A DNA stretch of 64,000 nucleotides from a bacterium (lineage in GTDB: Bacteria; Bacteroidota; Ignavibacteria; Ignavibacteriales; Ignavibacteriaceae): assembly GCA_016716565.1 (NCBI GenBank), contig JADJWC010000003.1:558001-622000 (forward strand). Direction: 5' to 3'. Below the pieces are notes generated by a model. It saw nothing but the letters and a program-made list of their open reading frames with translations. It did no database searches and was not told the DNA's origin. Positions 27,390-37,456 of this stretch are shown here, in pieces; positions within the stretch are counted from its first letter, which is position 1; every line of letters begins with the position of its first letter. The position numbers and the translations under genes are program-made.

Positions 27390-30047
27390 ATGAAAAAAAT
27401 TTTTACTCTTCTTTTTGTTTTAATAACTATAATAACAATCCAGTCACAGAACTATAAGCAGGTCAAAATTTATTTAAATACTCTGGTTGATATTGAGGTA
27501 CTATTAGATATAGGATTGGAAATTGATCACTTGCATTTTTCTAAAGACAATGTAATTACTGTTTATCTGAATGATAATGAATTCAGCATATTGCAGACAT
27601 CAGGATTCAGATATGAAATCTTGATCGATGACTGGTATGCTTATTATAATAATCTTCCAAAATTAACAGAAGATCAAAAGTCTTCATTCATAAATCAAAG
27701 CAAAGCAGAGATGAACGTAAGCGGATTTGGTTTTGGTTCGATGGGAGGATTTTACACCCTTGCAGAAGTGATCGCAGAACTTGACAGTATGAAAGTGTTG
27801 TTTCCGAATTTGATTACTTCAAAAATATCAATTGGTAATACAATTGAAAGCAGACCAATGTATATGGTGAAAATATCTGATAATCCCGATGTTGATGAGA
27901 ATGAACCTGAAGTTCTTTACACTGCGCTGCATCATGCCAGAGAACCTGAAAGTATGATGCAAATGATATACTTTATGTACTACCTGCTGGAAAACTATTC
28001 CACTGATGCATCTATACAATATCTTGTAAACAACCGGGAATTATTTTTTATACCTGTTGTAAATCCTGATGGTTATGAATACAACCGAATTACATATCCG
28101 TCCGGCGGGGGGATGTGGCGCAAGAACAGAAGAAATAACGGCGGCAGCTATGGTGTTGACTTGAACAGAAATTACGGACCATATGCTTACTGGAATGCAC
28201 CAAACGGTGGTTCAAGTACAACTCCATCAAGTGATACATATCGGGGAACTGCACCATTCTCAGAGCCTGAAACTATTAACATTAAGAACTTTCTAGCAGT
28301 GAGAAAAATTAAGAACGCATTAAACTATCATACTTACGGAAACTACCTGATTTTTCCATACGGAGCATTGGAACATGAAACTCCAGATTCACTAACGTTT
28401 AGAGAATATGCCTCGGATATGACGGTCTATAATAACTATACTTATGGAACTGATTTGCAGACAGTCAATTACAGCACTCGTGGGAACAGTGATGATTATT
28501 TTTATGATGGTGATATTGTACTTAACAGCGGAAAAATATTCGCAATGACACCTGAGGTCGGAACAACAGGATTCTGGCCGTCACAATCGGAAATATTTCC
28601 TCTCGCAATCGAAAATGTTCACCCGAATTTATACTATGCATGGGTTGCCGGCGGTTTTGTTGAAATGATAAATCCGATTTACAGCAAGCAATATTTTTTA
28701 CCGGGTGACAATATTTTGATGACTCCTCAATTCAGGAACAAAGGATTATCGACTGCGACCAACATTTCTATTCAGCTTACATCATTAAATACTAACGCAA
28801 CGGTTCTAGTGAGTACTGCATCATTCGATTCAATTAGTTCGCGTCAAACTGCAATGGTTTTATCACCACTTTCATTTACAGTATCTTCAAATGCACAGGC
28901 TGAATCTCTTATAGAGCTGGTATTAGTTACAAGCACGAATGGTGTGCCGATGAGCAACGATACTTTAAAACTGATTGTTGGAAAGCCAACTTATGTTTTT
29001 GCTGATACAACAAACAATCCAAATACACTCTGGACAATTACCGGAACGCCGACAGCAGCACCAAAATGGGCGATAACAACCTCAACATATAATTCTCCAC
29101 CTAATTCTTATACTGACAGTCCATTAGGAAACTACGCTTCCAGTTCAACTATAACCATGACACTAACCAATCCGATCAATTTAATTGGTATTTCAAATCC
29201 GCGTTTATCATTTTATACAAAATTTGATATTGAGAATAACTGGGATTATGGTCAGGTTGAGATCAGTACGAATAATGGTTCCACATGGATACCATTACAG
29301 GGTGAATATACAAATCCGGGAACGGGTACTTTCCAGCCGGTTGGTCAACCCCTTTATGATGGAACTCAAACCACCTGGGTAAAAGAAGAGATATCTCTTT
29401 CGTCCTATATAAGCAGTCAGTTCAAAATAAAATTTGAGTTAAAAACAGATGTATCTGTTGAAAAAGATGGCTGGTATGTGGATGATATAAAGATCTTCTA
29501 CTACACTGTTAATTCTGTTGAATTGACAACATTCACAGCGCTGATTGAAGGATTTTATAATAGTGTATCTTCAGTGGAAGATACTGTTAGTGTTGAGCTG
29601 AGAAATATTTCATCACCGCATGCATTAATAGATCAGACTAAAATGATTCTTAATGAAAACGGACAGGGTTCAGGCAGATTTTATAATGCTGTCAACGGAA
29701 TACCATATTACATAGTCCTGAAACACAGAAATGCAGTTGAAACATGGAGCGCACAACCCCAGACTTTCAGTTCAAATAGTTTAACATTTGATTTTACAAC
29801 AGGACAGGATAAAGCATTTGGTAATAATCTAAAGCTGGTTGGATCCAAATGGTGCATTTATGGTGGGGACGTGAATCAGGATGGATTTGTCGGGTTGACA
29901 GACTTGAATTTAGTTTTTATAGATAACGTTAATGGAGCAACAGGATACATAGCAACAGATTTAAATGGTGATTCATACACAGAGATTGAAGATTTGAATA
30001 TAGTATTTAGGAATAATGTTCTTGGAGTTGAACGAAAGAGTCCATAA
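27390..30047 (+). CDS. Secreted M14 zinc carboxypeptidase with dockerin-like C-terminus
   Basis: 885 residues with a signal peptide. Residues about 110-425 are an M14 domain: zinc ligands His182 and Glu185 in HHAREPE, His314 in NYHTYGN, substrate-binding DLNRNYG, and catalytic Glu389 in TPEVG. It removes C-terminal residues from peptides outside the cell. Residues about 545-705 form a MAM/immune-inhibitor-A-like domain (WDYGQVEISTNNGSTW) that is also present in the M28 peptidase at 37457. Residues 707-885 are the shared beta-domain plus two dockerin-like calcium loops (DVNQDGFVGLTDLN, DLNGDSYTEIEDLN). No T9SS tag. Gap of 31 bases to the gene before and 78 to the gene after. Confidence 0.88.
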   Translation: MKKIFTLLFVLITIITIQSQNYKQVKIYLNTLVDIEVLLDIGLEIDHLHFSKDNVITVYLNDNEFSILQTSGFRYEILIDDWYAYYNNLPKLTEDQKSSFINQSKAEMNVSGFGFGSMGGFYTLAEVIAELDSMKVLFPNLITSKISIGNTIESRPMYMVKISDNPDVDENEPEVLYTALHHAREPESMMQMIYFMYYLLENYSTDASIQYLVNNRELFFIPVVNPDGYEYNRITYPSGGGMWRKNRRNNGGSYGVDLNRNYGPYAYWNAPNGGSSTTPSSDTYRGTAPFSEPETINIKNFLAVRKIKNALNYHTYGNYLIFPYGALEHETPDSLTFREYASDMTVYNNYTYGTDLQTVNYSTRGNSDDYFYDGDIVLNSGKIFAMTPEVGTTGFWPSQSEIFPLAIENVHPNLYYAWVAGGFVEMINPIYSKQYFLPGDNILMTPQFRNKGLSTATNISIQLTSLNTNATVLVSTASFDSISSRQTAMVLSPLSFTVSSNAQAESLIELVLVTSTNGVPMSNDTLKLIVGKPTYVFADTTNNPNTLWTITGTPTAAPKWAITTSTYNSPPNSYTDSPLGNYASSSTITMTLTNPINLIGISNPRLSFYTKFDIENNWDYGQVEISTNNGSTWIPLQGEYTNPGTGTFQPVGQPLYDGTQTTWVKEEISLSSYISSQFKIKFELKTDVSVEKDGWYVDDIKIFYYTVNSVELTTFTALIEGFYNSVSSVEDTVSVELRNISSPHALIDQTKMILNENGQGSGRFYNAVNGIPYYIVLKHRNAVETWSAQPQTFSSNSLTFDFTTGQDKAFGNNLKLVGSKWCIYGGDVNQDGFVGLTDLNLVFIDNVNGATGYIATDLNGDSYTEIEDLNIVFRNNVLGVERKSP

Positions 30048-30125
30048 CGAAATATCAAAGTCAATTTTTAAAAAATAATCAATGAAAATCTATATACATC
30101 ATCTTAGTAAAATATCGGGGATCCA

Positions 30126-33100
30126 ATGAAACCAATTCTCTTATCACTTTTTTTATTAATTATACACACATCACTATCATTAAGTCAGGTAGAAGTGAGT
30201 TCAAGATTGCAGCAAGCAATAACAGAAGCTAATCCTGAAGACTATATAAAAGTATTAGTACTGCTGCGGGACCAGGTGGATGTTCTGTCAATGGATGAAC
30301 AATTTTATAGGGAATCGGTCTCGAATCAACAAAGAGCTTTTATTTTAATAAATGCTCTGCAGGAAAAGGCGAGAACCACGCAAGTAAATATTTTATCTTA
30401 TCTGGAAGAGAGATCAGTGCAGGGAAGAGTATTCAGGTATGAGTCTTTTTGGATAAGCAATCTTGTAGCAGTTGAAGCTAAGACGGATGTGATCAATGAA
30501 TTGATGCTGCGATTAGATGTAAGTCAAATGGACCTGGATGCATTATTGGAATTAGATAAACCAGTCGAAGTAATTGAAAATGCTCCTGAAGGTACTGAAT
30601 CTGTTGAAGCTGGGTTAAAAATAATTAATGCTCACTTACTTTGGGCAATGGGAATTACTGGGCAGGGAAGATTGGTTATGGGTATTGATACTGGTGTCCA
30701 GCTTCAACATCCGGCTCTGCAGTATAAATGGAGAGGGAACCATGTTCCATATAATCAGGCATGGTTCGATCCTTCAGGTGGAACCACAACACCAAATGAT
30801 TGTGATTATCATGGATCTCATACGATGGGAACCATGGTTGGGAGATCAATTACAACAGCTGATACTGTGGGTGTTGCTATCAATGCTGAATGGATTGCTG
30901 CAAAAACTATTTGCTCAAGTCCACATACTTCAAACTCGATTGCCGCATTTCAGTGGGCAATCAATCCGGATGGTAATCCGGCAACTACGGACGATATGCC
31001 AGATGTGATAAGCAATAGCTGGTATGATCCTGATGTAACGAATGAATGTTCAGGAATTTATAAAACAACACTTGACGCTGTTGAAGCTGCAGGTATAGCT
31101 GTAGTATTCTCAGCAGGAAATGCTGGTCCTGGAACCTCAACTATAACAAAACCAAAAAATATAAATACAAACAGTGTAAATGTATTTTGTGTCGCTAACA
31201 TAAATGGTGCATCGTGGCTAGCAGGATCAAACGATCCGATAACAAGTTCATCAAGCCGTGGTCCATCAGTTTGTGGAGGAACAGGTTCATTATTAATTAA
31301 GCCGGAAGTGTCCGCGCCGGGCACATCTGTTCGTTCCTGTAATAGTTCAGGTGGTTATACACTTGCAACCGGTACATCTATGGCAGCTCCGCATGTTGCT
31401 GGTGCTGTCGCGTTGCTAAAACAAGCGTTCCCGGGTCTTACAGGCAGGCAAATACTTGAAGCATTGTACAACACCGCAAGAGATCTTGGTACAACGGGAG
31501 AAGATAATACTTATGGAACAGGACTGATTGATGTTTATGCTGCATTTTTATCGTTGGGTACACCTGATTTAACTCCTCCTGACCCAATAGTAAATCTGAC
31601 TGTAATTAATCCAACATCGAATTCACTAACACTGCAATGGACAGTTCCATATGATTCAACCGTGAATGGTATAACAGAGTATGATATTCGATATTCAACA
31701 AATCCAATAATTGATGAAACAACATTTAATAACGCAACACCTTTAAACTTCATTGGATCACCTGATACAATTGGAGCAACGGAAACATTTAGTGTAAACG
31801 GAATAATTTTTTCTACTAATTATCATTTTTCAATTAAGTCAAGTGATATGTGGGGCAACTGGTCTAATATTTCTAATCCAGCTTCAGGTACAACCTGGAT
31901 AGCGCCGCAAGTCTCTGCTAACCCGTTATCGATTAATCATATTATATCACAGCAGTCAACTATTATTGATTCAATTACAATCGCTAATATAACTACTTTA
32001 CCATCCACACTTGATTTTACAGTCTCATTGGAGAATAATATTTTTCCGGATGGTATTATCAACGTGAAATTAATTCCCAAATCATCAGAAGAGAATTTTT
32101 CCGAAAATGATTATGATAAGGAAAATCAGCCAGGAAATAATGGAATAAGTATTGAAGGACAGGGCGGACCAGATTTATTTGGATATAAATGGATTGACAG
32201 TAACGACCCGAATGGACCACAATATACCTGGTATAACATTACTTCTAATCCATCTGCTGTTCAAGTTTCATTTCCGAATGGTAATCTCGATGACGGATGG
32301 ACCAATGCAATTCCTATCGGATTTCCTTTTAAGTTCTACGGAAATCTTTTTAATAATCTTTATTTGAGTACGAATGGATTTATCAGTTTTAATGCATTAT
32401 CGTCATCTTATATTACAAACGGCATAATTCCTGCAACAGGTTTACCAAATAATATTATCGCTCCGTTTTGGGATGATCTGGATGGAAGAACGCAGGGAAC
32501 AGTTCATTATTTATTGGATAATGATAAATTTTATATTCAATTCACAAACTGGCAGAAATATGATGCAACAGGCTCGTTGACGTTTCAGGTTGTTCTCTAT
32601 GAGAATGGCAGGATAATGATATATTACAATAATATGAATGCAACTCTAACATCAGCGACAGTTGGGATTGAAAATGTTACAGGTTCAGATGGTCTCCAGA
32701 TAGCTTACAATTCAGCATACGTATCGAATAATCTCGCTGTCAAAATTGCAGCAGATCCGGATTGGTTATCGAATAACATCAACAGCGGAAGAATTTATAA
32801 CGGCAATTCGATAGATGTTGTATTAACATTCAACTCTGAAGATTATCCGCTTGGTACTTACACAATGGATGTGATGATTAACAGTAACGATCCTTTGTCG
32901 CCGGTACTCACCATTCCTGTTGAAATGCAGATAGCAAATGTTTTTGAAATTACCTCTTTCACTGCATTGCTGGAAGGATTTTACAATGGTACTACTATGA
33001 TCCCTGATTCCGTGACCATTCAATTAAGAAATACTGTTTCTCCATTTTCAGTTGTGGATCAATCAAAAATTTTACTGAACAGCAGCGGAGAAGGAACAGC

Positions 33101-33524
33101 CCGTTTCACAAATGCATCAAACGGAATTCCTTATTATATCGTACTTCAACATCGTAATGCGGTTGAAACCTGGAGTGCACTTCCGCAAACTTTTTCTGCG
33201 AATAATTTAATTTATGATTTTACAACCGCTGCGGATAAAGCTTTCGGTAATAATCTAAAACTTGTAGGTACTAAATGGTGTATCTATGGCGGAGATGCTA
33301 ATCAGGATGGTTTTGTTGAGACCGCAGATTTGAACTTGGTTTTCAATGATAATGTAACTGGTGCAACAGGATATATTAATACAGATTTAAATGGAGATGC
33401 ATTTACAGAGATAGAAGATTTGAGTATTGTATTTTATAATAGTGTTCTGGGAGTGATGAGAAAAGCACCTGCAGGGTATACAACTTCTGGTAATAAAAAT
33501 ATTTTTCTCAAAACCAGTGAATAA
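30126..33524 (+). CDS. Secreted S8 subtilisin-like protease with dockerin-like C-terminus
   Basis: 1132 residues with a signal peptide. Residues 22-150 are a propeptide-like region; 155-470 are an S8 catalytic domain with Asp188 (GIDTG), His229 (YHGSHTMG) and Ser418 (GTSMAAPHVAG), so the triad is complete. Then Fn3 (about 480-590), a domain with GFPFKFYG and STNGFISF of the nidogen-like type (about 680-865), an ASH-like stretch, the shared YYIVLQHRNAVETWS domain, and dockerin-like loops (DANQDGFVETADLN, DLNGDAFTEIEDLS). A tail of about 20 residues follows, unlike the two genes before it. No T9SS tag. Probable last gene of the run that begins at 15364. Confidence 0.88.
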   Translation: MKPILLSLFLLIIHTSLSLSQVEVSSRLQQAITEANPEDYIKVLVLLRDQVDVLSMDEQFYRESVSNQQRAFILINALQEKARTTQVNILSYLEERSVQGRVFRYESFWISNLVAVEAKTDVINELMLRLDVSQMDLDALLELDKPVEVIENAPEGTESVEAGLKIINAHLLWAMGITGQGRLVMGIDTGVQLQHPALQYKWRGNHVPYNQAWFDPSGGTTTPNDCDYHGSHTMGTMVGRSITTADTVGVAINAEWIAAKTICSSPHTSNSIAAFQWAINPDGNPATTDDMPDVISNSWYDPDVTNECSGIYKTTLDAVEAAGIAVVFSAGNAGPGTSTITKPKNINTNSVNVFCVANINGASWLAGSNDPITSSSSRGPSVCGGTGSLLIKPEVSAPGTSVRSCNSSGGYTLATGTSMAAPHVAGAVALLKQAFPGLTGRQILEALYNTARDLGTTGEDNTYGTGLIDVYAAFLSLGTPDLTPPDPIVNLTVINPTSNSLTLQWTVPYDSTVNGITEYDIRYSTNPIIDETTFNNATPLNFIGSPDTIGATETFSVNGIIFSTNYHFSIKSSDMWGNWSNISNPASGTTWIAPQVSANPLSINHIISQQSTIIDSITIANITTLPSTLDFTVSLENNIFPDGIINVKLIPKSSEENFSENDYDKENQPGNNGISIEGQGGPDLFGYKWIDSNDPNGPQYTWYNITSNPSAVQVSFPNGNLDDGWTNAIPIGFPFKFYGNLFNNLYLSTNGFISFNALSSSYITNGIIPATGLPNNIIAPFWDDLDGRTQGTVHYLLDNDKFYIQFTNWQKYDATGSLTFQVVLYENGRIMIYYNNMNATLTSATVGIENVTGSDGLQIAYNSAYVSNNLAVKIAADPDWLSNNINSGRIYNGNSIDVVLTFNSEDYPLGTYTMDVMINSNDPLSPVLTIPVEMQIANVFEITSFTALLEGFYNGTTMIPDSVTIQLRNTVSPFSVVDQSKILLNSSGEGTARFTNASNGIPYYIVLQHRNAVETWSALPQTFSANNLIYDFTTAADKAFGNNLKLVGTKWCIYGGDANQDGFVETADLNLVFNDNVTGATGYINTDLNGDAFTEIEDLSIVFYNSVLGVMRKAPAGYTTSGNKNIFLKTSE

Positions 33525-33667
33525 TGAATATAAATTTTAACATAAAATTAATACGTGTAATAAAATTTAGTTTAAAGAATTTTTTAATTTTTAATTGTGT
33601 CAATAAATATTGTTTGATCGACTTAACTAAAATTCATTAATTAATAATAATCTAATCGGAGGGCGAT

Positions 33668-36600
33668 ATGCCAAAACATATTCTTTCTTTATTTATGATA
33701 GTGATATTCTTTGCGGGGAGTTTCAATCTCTTTTCTCAGCAAAGTGAAGTAAGTGTCACGAACATAAATTTTGAGTCAACTAATTCACTTACATTTGATG
33801 TATTTGTAAAGAATACTGGCTTATCAAGTGTAATTTATAGTCACGGCAGTTTTGCTTGGACTTACGATCCAGCATTTCTCAACGGTGGAACACCGACATT
33901 TTCACTCGTTCCAGGATTTAGTGATTTTGCAGCGAGTGCTTATCCGCCTTCTGCATTGATCACGAGCCCAAATATATTGAGAACATCTTCTAACATACCG
34001 GGTTCAAATGGAGTAATCCAGGCGGGACAAAGTTTAAGACTTTATAGGTTCAGGTTACAAACCTCTGCGGCATCATTCAGCTCTGAATTTTTTAGTATCA
34101 CCTGGAAAAATTCTATTACTCCTTATACCAGAATATTTAGCTGGGATAGTGGAACGGGTCTTCCTTCGGAAATTCAAAATGTTGGACTTTCAGTTTTAGA
34201 ATTAATGCTCGACGAAAACTTTGATTATGGAACCGTGGCTAATCCGGATTTGTTAGCTGTGACCACAAATTGGGTAAGACATAGTGGTACACAAGGACCG
34301 GCTTACATTACAACAAGTTTATCGTATCCATCGTATTTTTCTTCCGGAATTGGGGGCTCAGTTACTTTTACTAATGGTGGAAGTGGAGTCAATGATGGTG
34401 ATGTAAATCGTTCACTGCCAACGCCTGTAGCAACTGATAATAATGTTTATTCATCATTTTTATTAAACTTAACCTCCGCACTTCCAACCGCTGACTATTT
34501 TTTCCATGTTGGACCGAGTCCAATTGGTACTACGTTCAGAGGAAGAGTTTTTGCGCGAAGCAACGGTGCCGGATGGAGTCTTGGACTTTCTAAATCCACT
34601 GAAACCCGTATTGATGATAATACGGTATTGAATTTCAATCAAACATATTTAGTAGTATTAAAATATTCGTATAGTACAGCACTAGCGAATGATGATTTAG
34701 TTACACTTTATTTATATGATACTGGTTATCCGACGACTGAACCTGGTTTACCATTGGTCACTATTGGACCGACCGGTTCAGGAACAGCATCAGATCCTGC
34801 AAATATCGGAATAATAGCTATTCGGCAAGGAACCAATACACCAACCGGCAATATTGATGGAATCAGAGTTGCAACAAGTTGGTCTGAAATATTCCCGGTT
34901 GCAGGTACTCCGTTAATAAGTGTAAGTCCAACAACTTTATCAGGATTCACTTATTTTGAAGGGGCAGGTCCTTCACCGTCACAAAGCTATAATCTTAGCG
35001 GCAGCAGCTTAACTCCTGCGTCAGGTAACATCACAGTTAATGGTTCAACTAATTACGAAGTATCATTAAATAATACCACTTTTTCTGGAAGCGTCAATGT
35101 ACCTTATTCCGGTGGGACTTTAGCAGCAACACCTGTCTATGTAAGATTAAAAGCCGGATTACTTGGTGGAACTTACAATGGGGAATTGATAGCGAATGCT
35201 GGTGGCGGTGCAACAACTCAAAATGTAAATTGCAATGGCTTTGTTGTCAAGTCTGAACCTACAAATCATGTGACAAATTTTTCGGGTGTGCTTGGAATTC
35301 CATCTTACTATTCTATTATTTTGAATTGGATAGATGCTGCTGGTGGAACAACACCAGATGGATATTTGATCAAGGGAAGCTCGTTCAATTATGATTCAAT
35401 TAAAGTTCCGATTGATGGGATACCAGAGAATAATTCACTTTTTGTTCAGAATGTTCTTCAAGGAGTTCAAACTAAAACTTTTGGATTCAATTCAGCAACA
35501 ACCTATTACTTTAAGATTTTCCCTTACTCGAACTCTGGCGCAAATATAAATTATAAAATTGATGGAACTATTCCTCAATTTAGCATAGCTACTAATAATG
35601 CACCATCATTACCACTAACAGAAAATTTTGAGTATGTAACAGGTAGTTTTCTTACCGATAATGGATGGCTTGCACACAGTGGTGTTGGAACAAATCCAAT
35701 TCCTGTTAATGATTCTCCATTATCATATTCGGGATATATTAATTCAGGATTAGGTAAATCAGTTGCAATGACCACAACAGGTGAAGATGATAATAGGGCA
35801 TTTAATAGCGTTACCTCAGGAAGTGTGTATGCTTCCTTTATGGTGAATTTTTCTTCGGCACAAGCTAACGGTGATTATTTCTTCCACATGGGTCCTGAAA
35901 ACACTACTTCATTATTTTATGCAAAAGTATTTGTAAAGAAAAATGCAGGTGACAGTCTTGCGATCGGTGTAGCTAAAAGAAATAATACAGATGTTGTTTA
36001 CACACCATTCAGCTATGCTTTAAACACAACATACTTAATTGCGGTTAAGTACACGTTTAATGCCGGAACAACTACAGATGATGAAGTTAAATTGTGGGTA
36101 AATCCTGTACTGGATGGAATTGAACCTGCTGCAACATTAACGCAGACAGATTTGGGTGAGGATGCATTGAGTTTGGGAATGTTAGCTCTCAGACAGGGAG
36201 GTACAACTACTGCCGCAGTTTTAACACTTGGAGGTATAAGAATTGCAAATACGTGGATACCGGGCTCCGGATTAACCACCTTCCAGCTATCAGTAAACTT
36301 ACTCAATGGCTGGAATATGGTATCGATACCTGGATTGCATCCAGTAGATCAGAATGTAGGTACGTGGTGGGCATATAGAGTAGCAGGCTCACAGGTATTC
36401 AAGTATCAAGGTGGATACACTCAAGTAGCAACAGCAATCCCGGGAGAGGGATACTGGATGAAACAAGATGGAGCGAGACTGTATAACACAGGAGACGAAT
36501 GGCCATCAGGAGGAATACAGATAGTAGCACACGCACCACTAGCAGGAAATTCAGGCTGGAATATGATAGGTGGATATGAGCTAAGTGTAACAGCAGCCAA

Positions 36601-37396
36601 CGTAACCACAGTTCCAGGTGGATTACAGACTGGTTCAATCTTCAAGTATTCAGGTGGATATCAGGTAGCCACGACAATAGATCCGGGATATGGATACTGG
36701 ATAAAGTTGACAGGCGCGGGACAGATAATCATACCGGAGACTATGGCAAAGGAAAGCAGGCCAGTAGAATACTTTGCCGAGGACTGGGGAAGAATAATAC
36801 TGACAGATGCAGCAGGAGTAAGCTACACATTGTATGCAGTAAAGGGAGAAGTAGACCTAAGTCAGTATGAACTACCACCGGCACCGCCGGCAGGAATGTA
36901 TGATTTCAGGTTCACGAGTGGAAGGATAGCAGAAGACATAAACAGTTCAGTGAAAACGATTGATATGAATGGAATAACATATCCATTAACAGTAAGAGTA
37001 GAAGGAATGGATATCAGATTGATGGATGAAAGCGGAAAGATGTTGAACACAAATCTGAAATCAGGAGAAGATGTAGTGATCAGTGATGCAACGATACAGA
37101 AGCTGAAGGTAAGCGGAGAGTTGCTGCCGACAGTATATTCATTGGAGCAGAACTATCCGAACCCATTCAACCCAAGCACAGTGATAGAGTTCTCATTGCC
37201 GGAAGATGTGGCAAGTGTAAAACTCTCGATCTACAACGCATTGGGCGAAAAGGTAGCAGAGTTGGTTAACACATCACTGCAGGCAGGAAGATATCAATAC
37301 CAGTGGAATGCAGGAAGTGTCGCAACCGGAATGTATGTCTATGAATTAAGAACGGATAATTTCGTTTCAGTTAAAAAGATGGTGTTAGTAAAATAG
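33668..37396 (+). CDS. Lectin-like multidomain T9SS cargo protein
   Basis: 1242 residues; ATG after GGAGGG at 33659; signal peptide. Residues 27-175 are a cohesin- or Fn3-like beta domain (SVTNINFESTNSLTFDVFVK). Two concanavalin-like domains (about 180-415 and 645-870) share YASFMVNFSSAQANGDYFFHMG-type motifs and end in IRVATSW or IRIANTW. Between them lie an Ig-like domain (GSSLTPASGNITV) and a Fn3. The constant cassette starts at 871 and the T9SS tag ends the protein. The cassette is recombinant: class I to about residue 1075, then SSVKTIDM and TVRVEG of class II. Such two-lectin proteins are often surface-bound; no catalytic motif was found. Confidence 0.8.
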   Translation: MPKHILSLFMIVIFFAGSFNLFSQQSEVSVTNINFESTNSLTFDVFVKNTGLSSVIYSHGSFAWTYDPAFLNGGTPTFSLVPGFSDFAASAYPPSALITSPNILRTSSNIPGSNGVIQAGQSLRLYRFRLQTSAASFSSEFFSITWKNSITPYTRIFSWDSGTGLPSEIQNVGLSVLELMLDENFDYGTVANPDLLAVTTNWVRHSGTQGPAYITTSLSYPSYFSSGIGGSVTFTNGGSGVNDGDVNRSLPTPVATDNNVYSSFLLNLTSALPTADYFFHVGPSPIGTTFRGRVFARSNGAGWSLGLSKSTETRIDDNTVLNFNQTYLVVLKYSYSTALANDDLVTLYLYDTGYPTTEPGLPLVTIGPTGSGTASDPANIGIIAIRQGTNTPTGNIDGIRVATSWSEIFPVAGTPLISVSPTTLSGFTYFEGAGPSPSQSYNLSGSSLTPASGNITVNGSTNYEVSLNNTTFSGSVNVPYSGGTLAATPVYVRLKAGLLGGTYNGELIANAGGGATTQNVNCNGFVVKSEPTNHVTNFSGVLGIPSYYSIILNWIDAAGGTTPDGYLIKGSSFNYDSIKVPIDGIPENNSLFVQNVLQGVQTKTFGFNSATTYYFKIFPYSNSGANINYKIDGTIPQFSIATNNAPSLPLTENFEYVTGSFLTDNGWLAHSGVGTNPIPVNDSPLSYSGYINSGLGKSVAMTTTGEDDNRAFNSVTSGSVYASFMVNFSSAQANGDYFFHMGPENTTSLFYAKVFVKKNAGDSLAIGVAKRNNTDVVYTPFSYALNTTYLIAVKYTFNAGTTTDDEVKLWVNPVLDGIEPAATLTQTDLGEDALSLGMLALRQGGTTTAAVLTLGGIRIANTWIPGSGLTTFQLSVNLLNGWNMVSIPGLHPVDQNVGTWWAYRVAGSQVFKYQGGYTQVATAIPGEGYWMKQDGARLYNTGDEWPSGGIQIVAHAPLAGNSGWNMIGGYELSVTAANVTTVPGGLQTGSIFKYSGGYQVATTIDPGYGYWIKLTGAGQIIIPETMAKESRPVEYFAEDWGRIILTDAAGVSYTLYAVKGEVDLSQYELPPAPPAGMYDFRFTSGRIAEDINSSVKTIDMNGITYPLTVRVEGMDIRLMDESGKMLNTNLKSGEDVVISDATIQKLKVSGELLPTVYSLEQNYPNPFNPSTVIEFSLPEDVASVKLSIYNALGEKVAELVNTSLQAGRYQYQWNAGSVATGMYVYELRTDNFVSVKKMVLVK
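36278..37396 (+). repeat. Constant C-terminal cassette, copy M (class I/II recombinant)
   Basis: The first 330 bases match copy P apart from a few substitutions and one base that P lacks. The block 36950-37010 switches to class II (SSVKTIDM, TVRVEG). The end shares GCAAGTGTAAAACTCTCG only with copy P. Confidence 0.85.
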
Positions 37397-37411
37397 TATC
37401 ATAAATTATAT

Positions 37412-37434
37412 AGCCCTGCCCCATAAGCAGGGCT
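37412..37434 (+). terminator. Hairpin terminator after the lectin-like gene
   Basis: Perfect 8-bp stem AGCCCTGC / GCAGGGCT with a 7-base loop, 15 bases after the stop, followed by TCAATTTTA. Confidence 0.65.
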
Positions 37435-37456
37435 TCAATTTTACGGGGTAAACATT

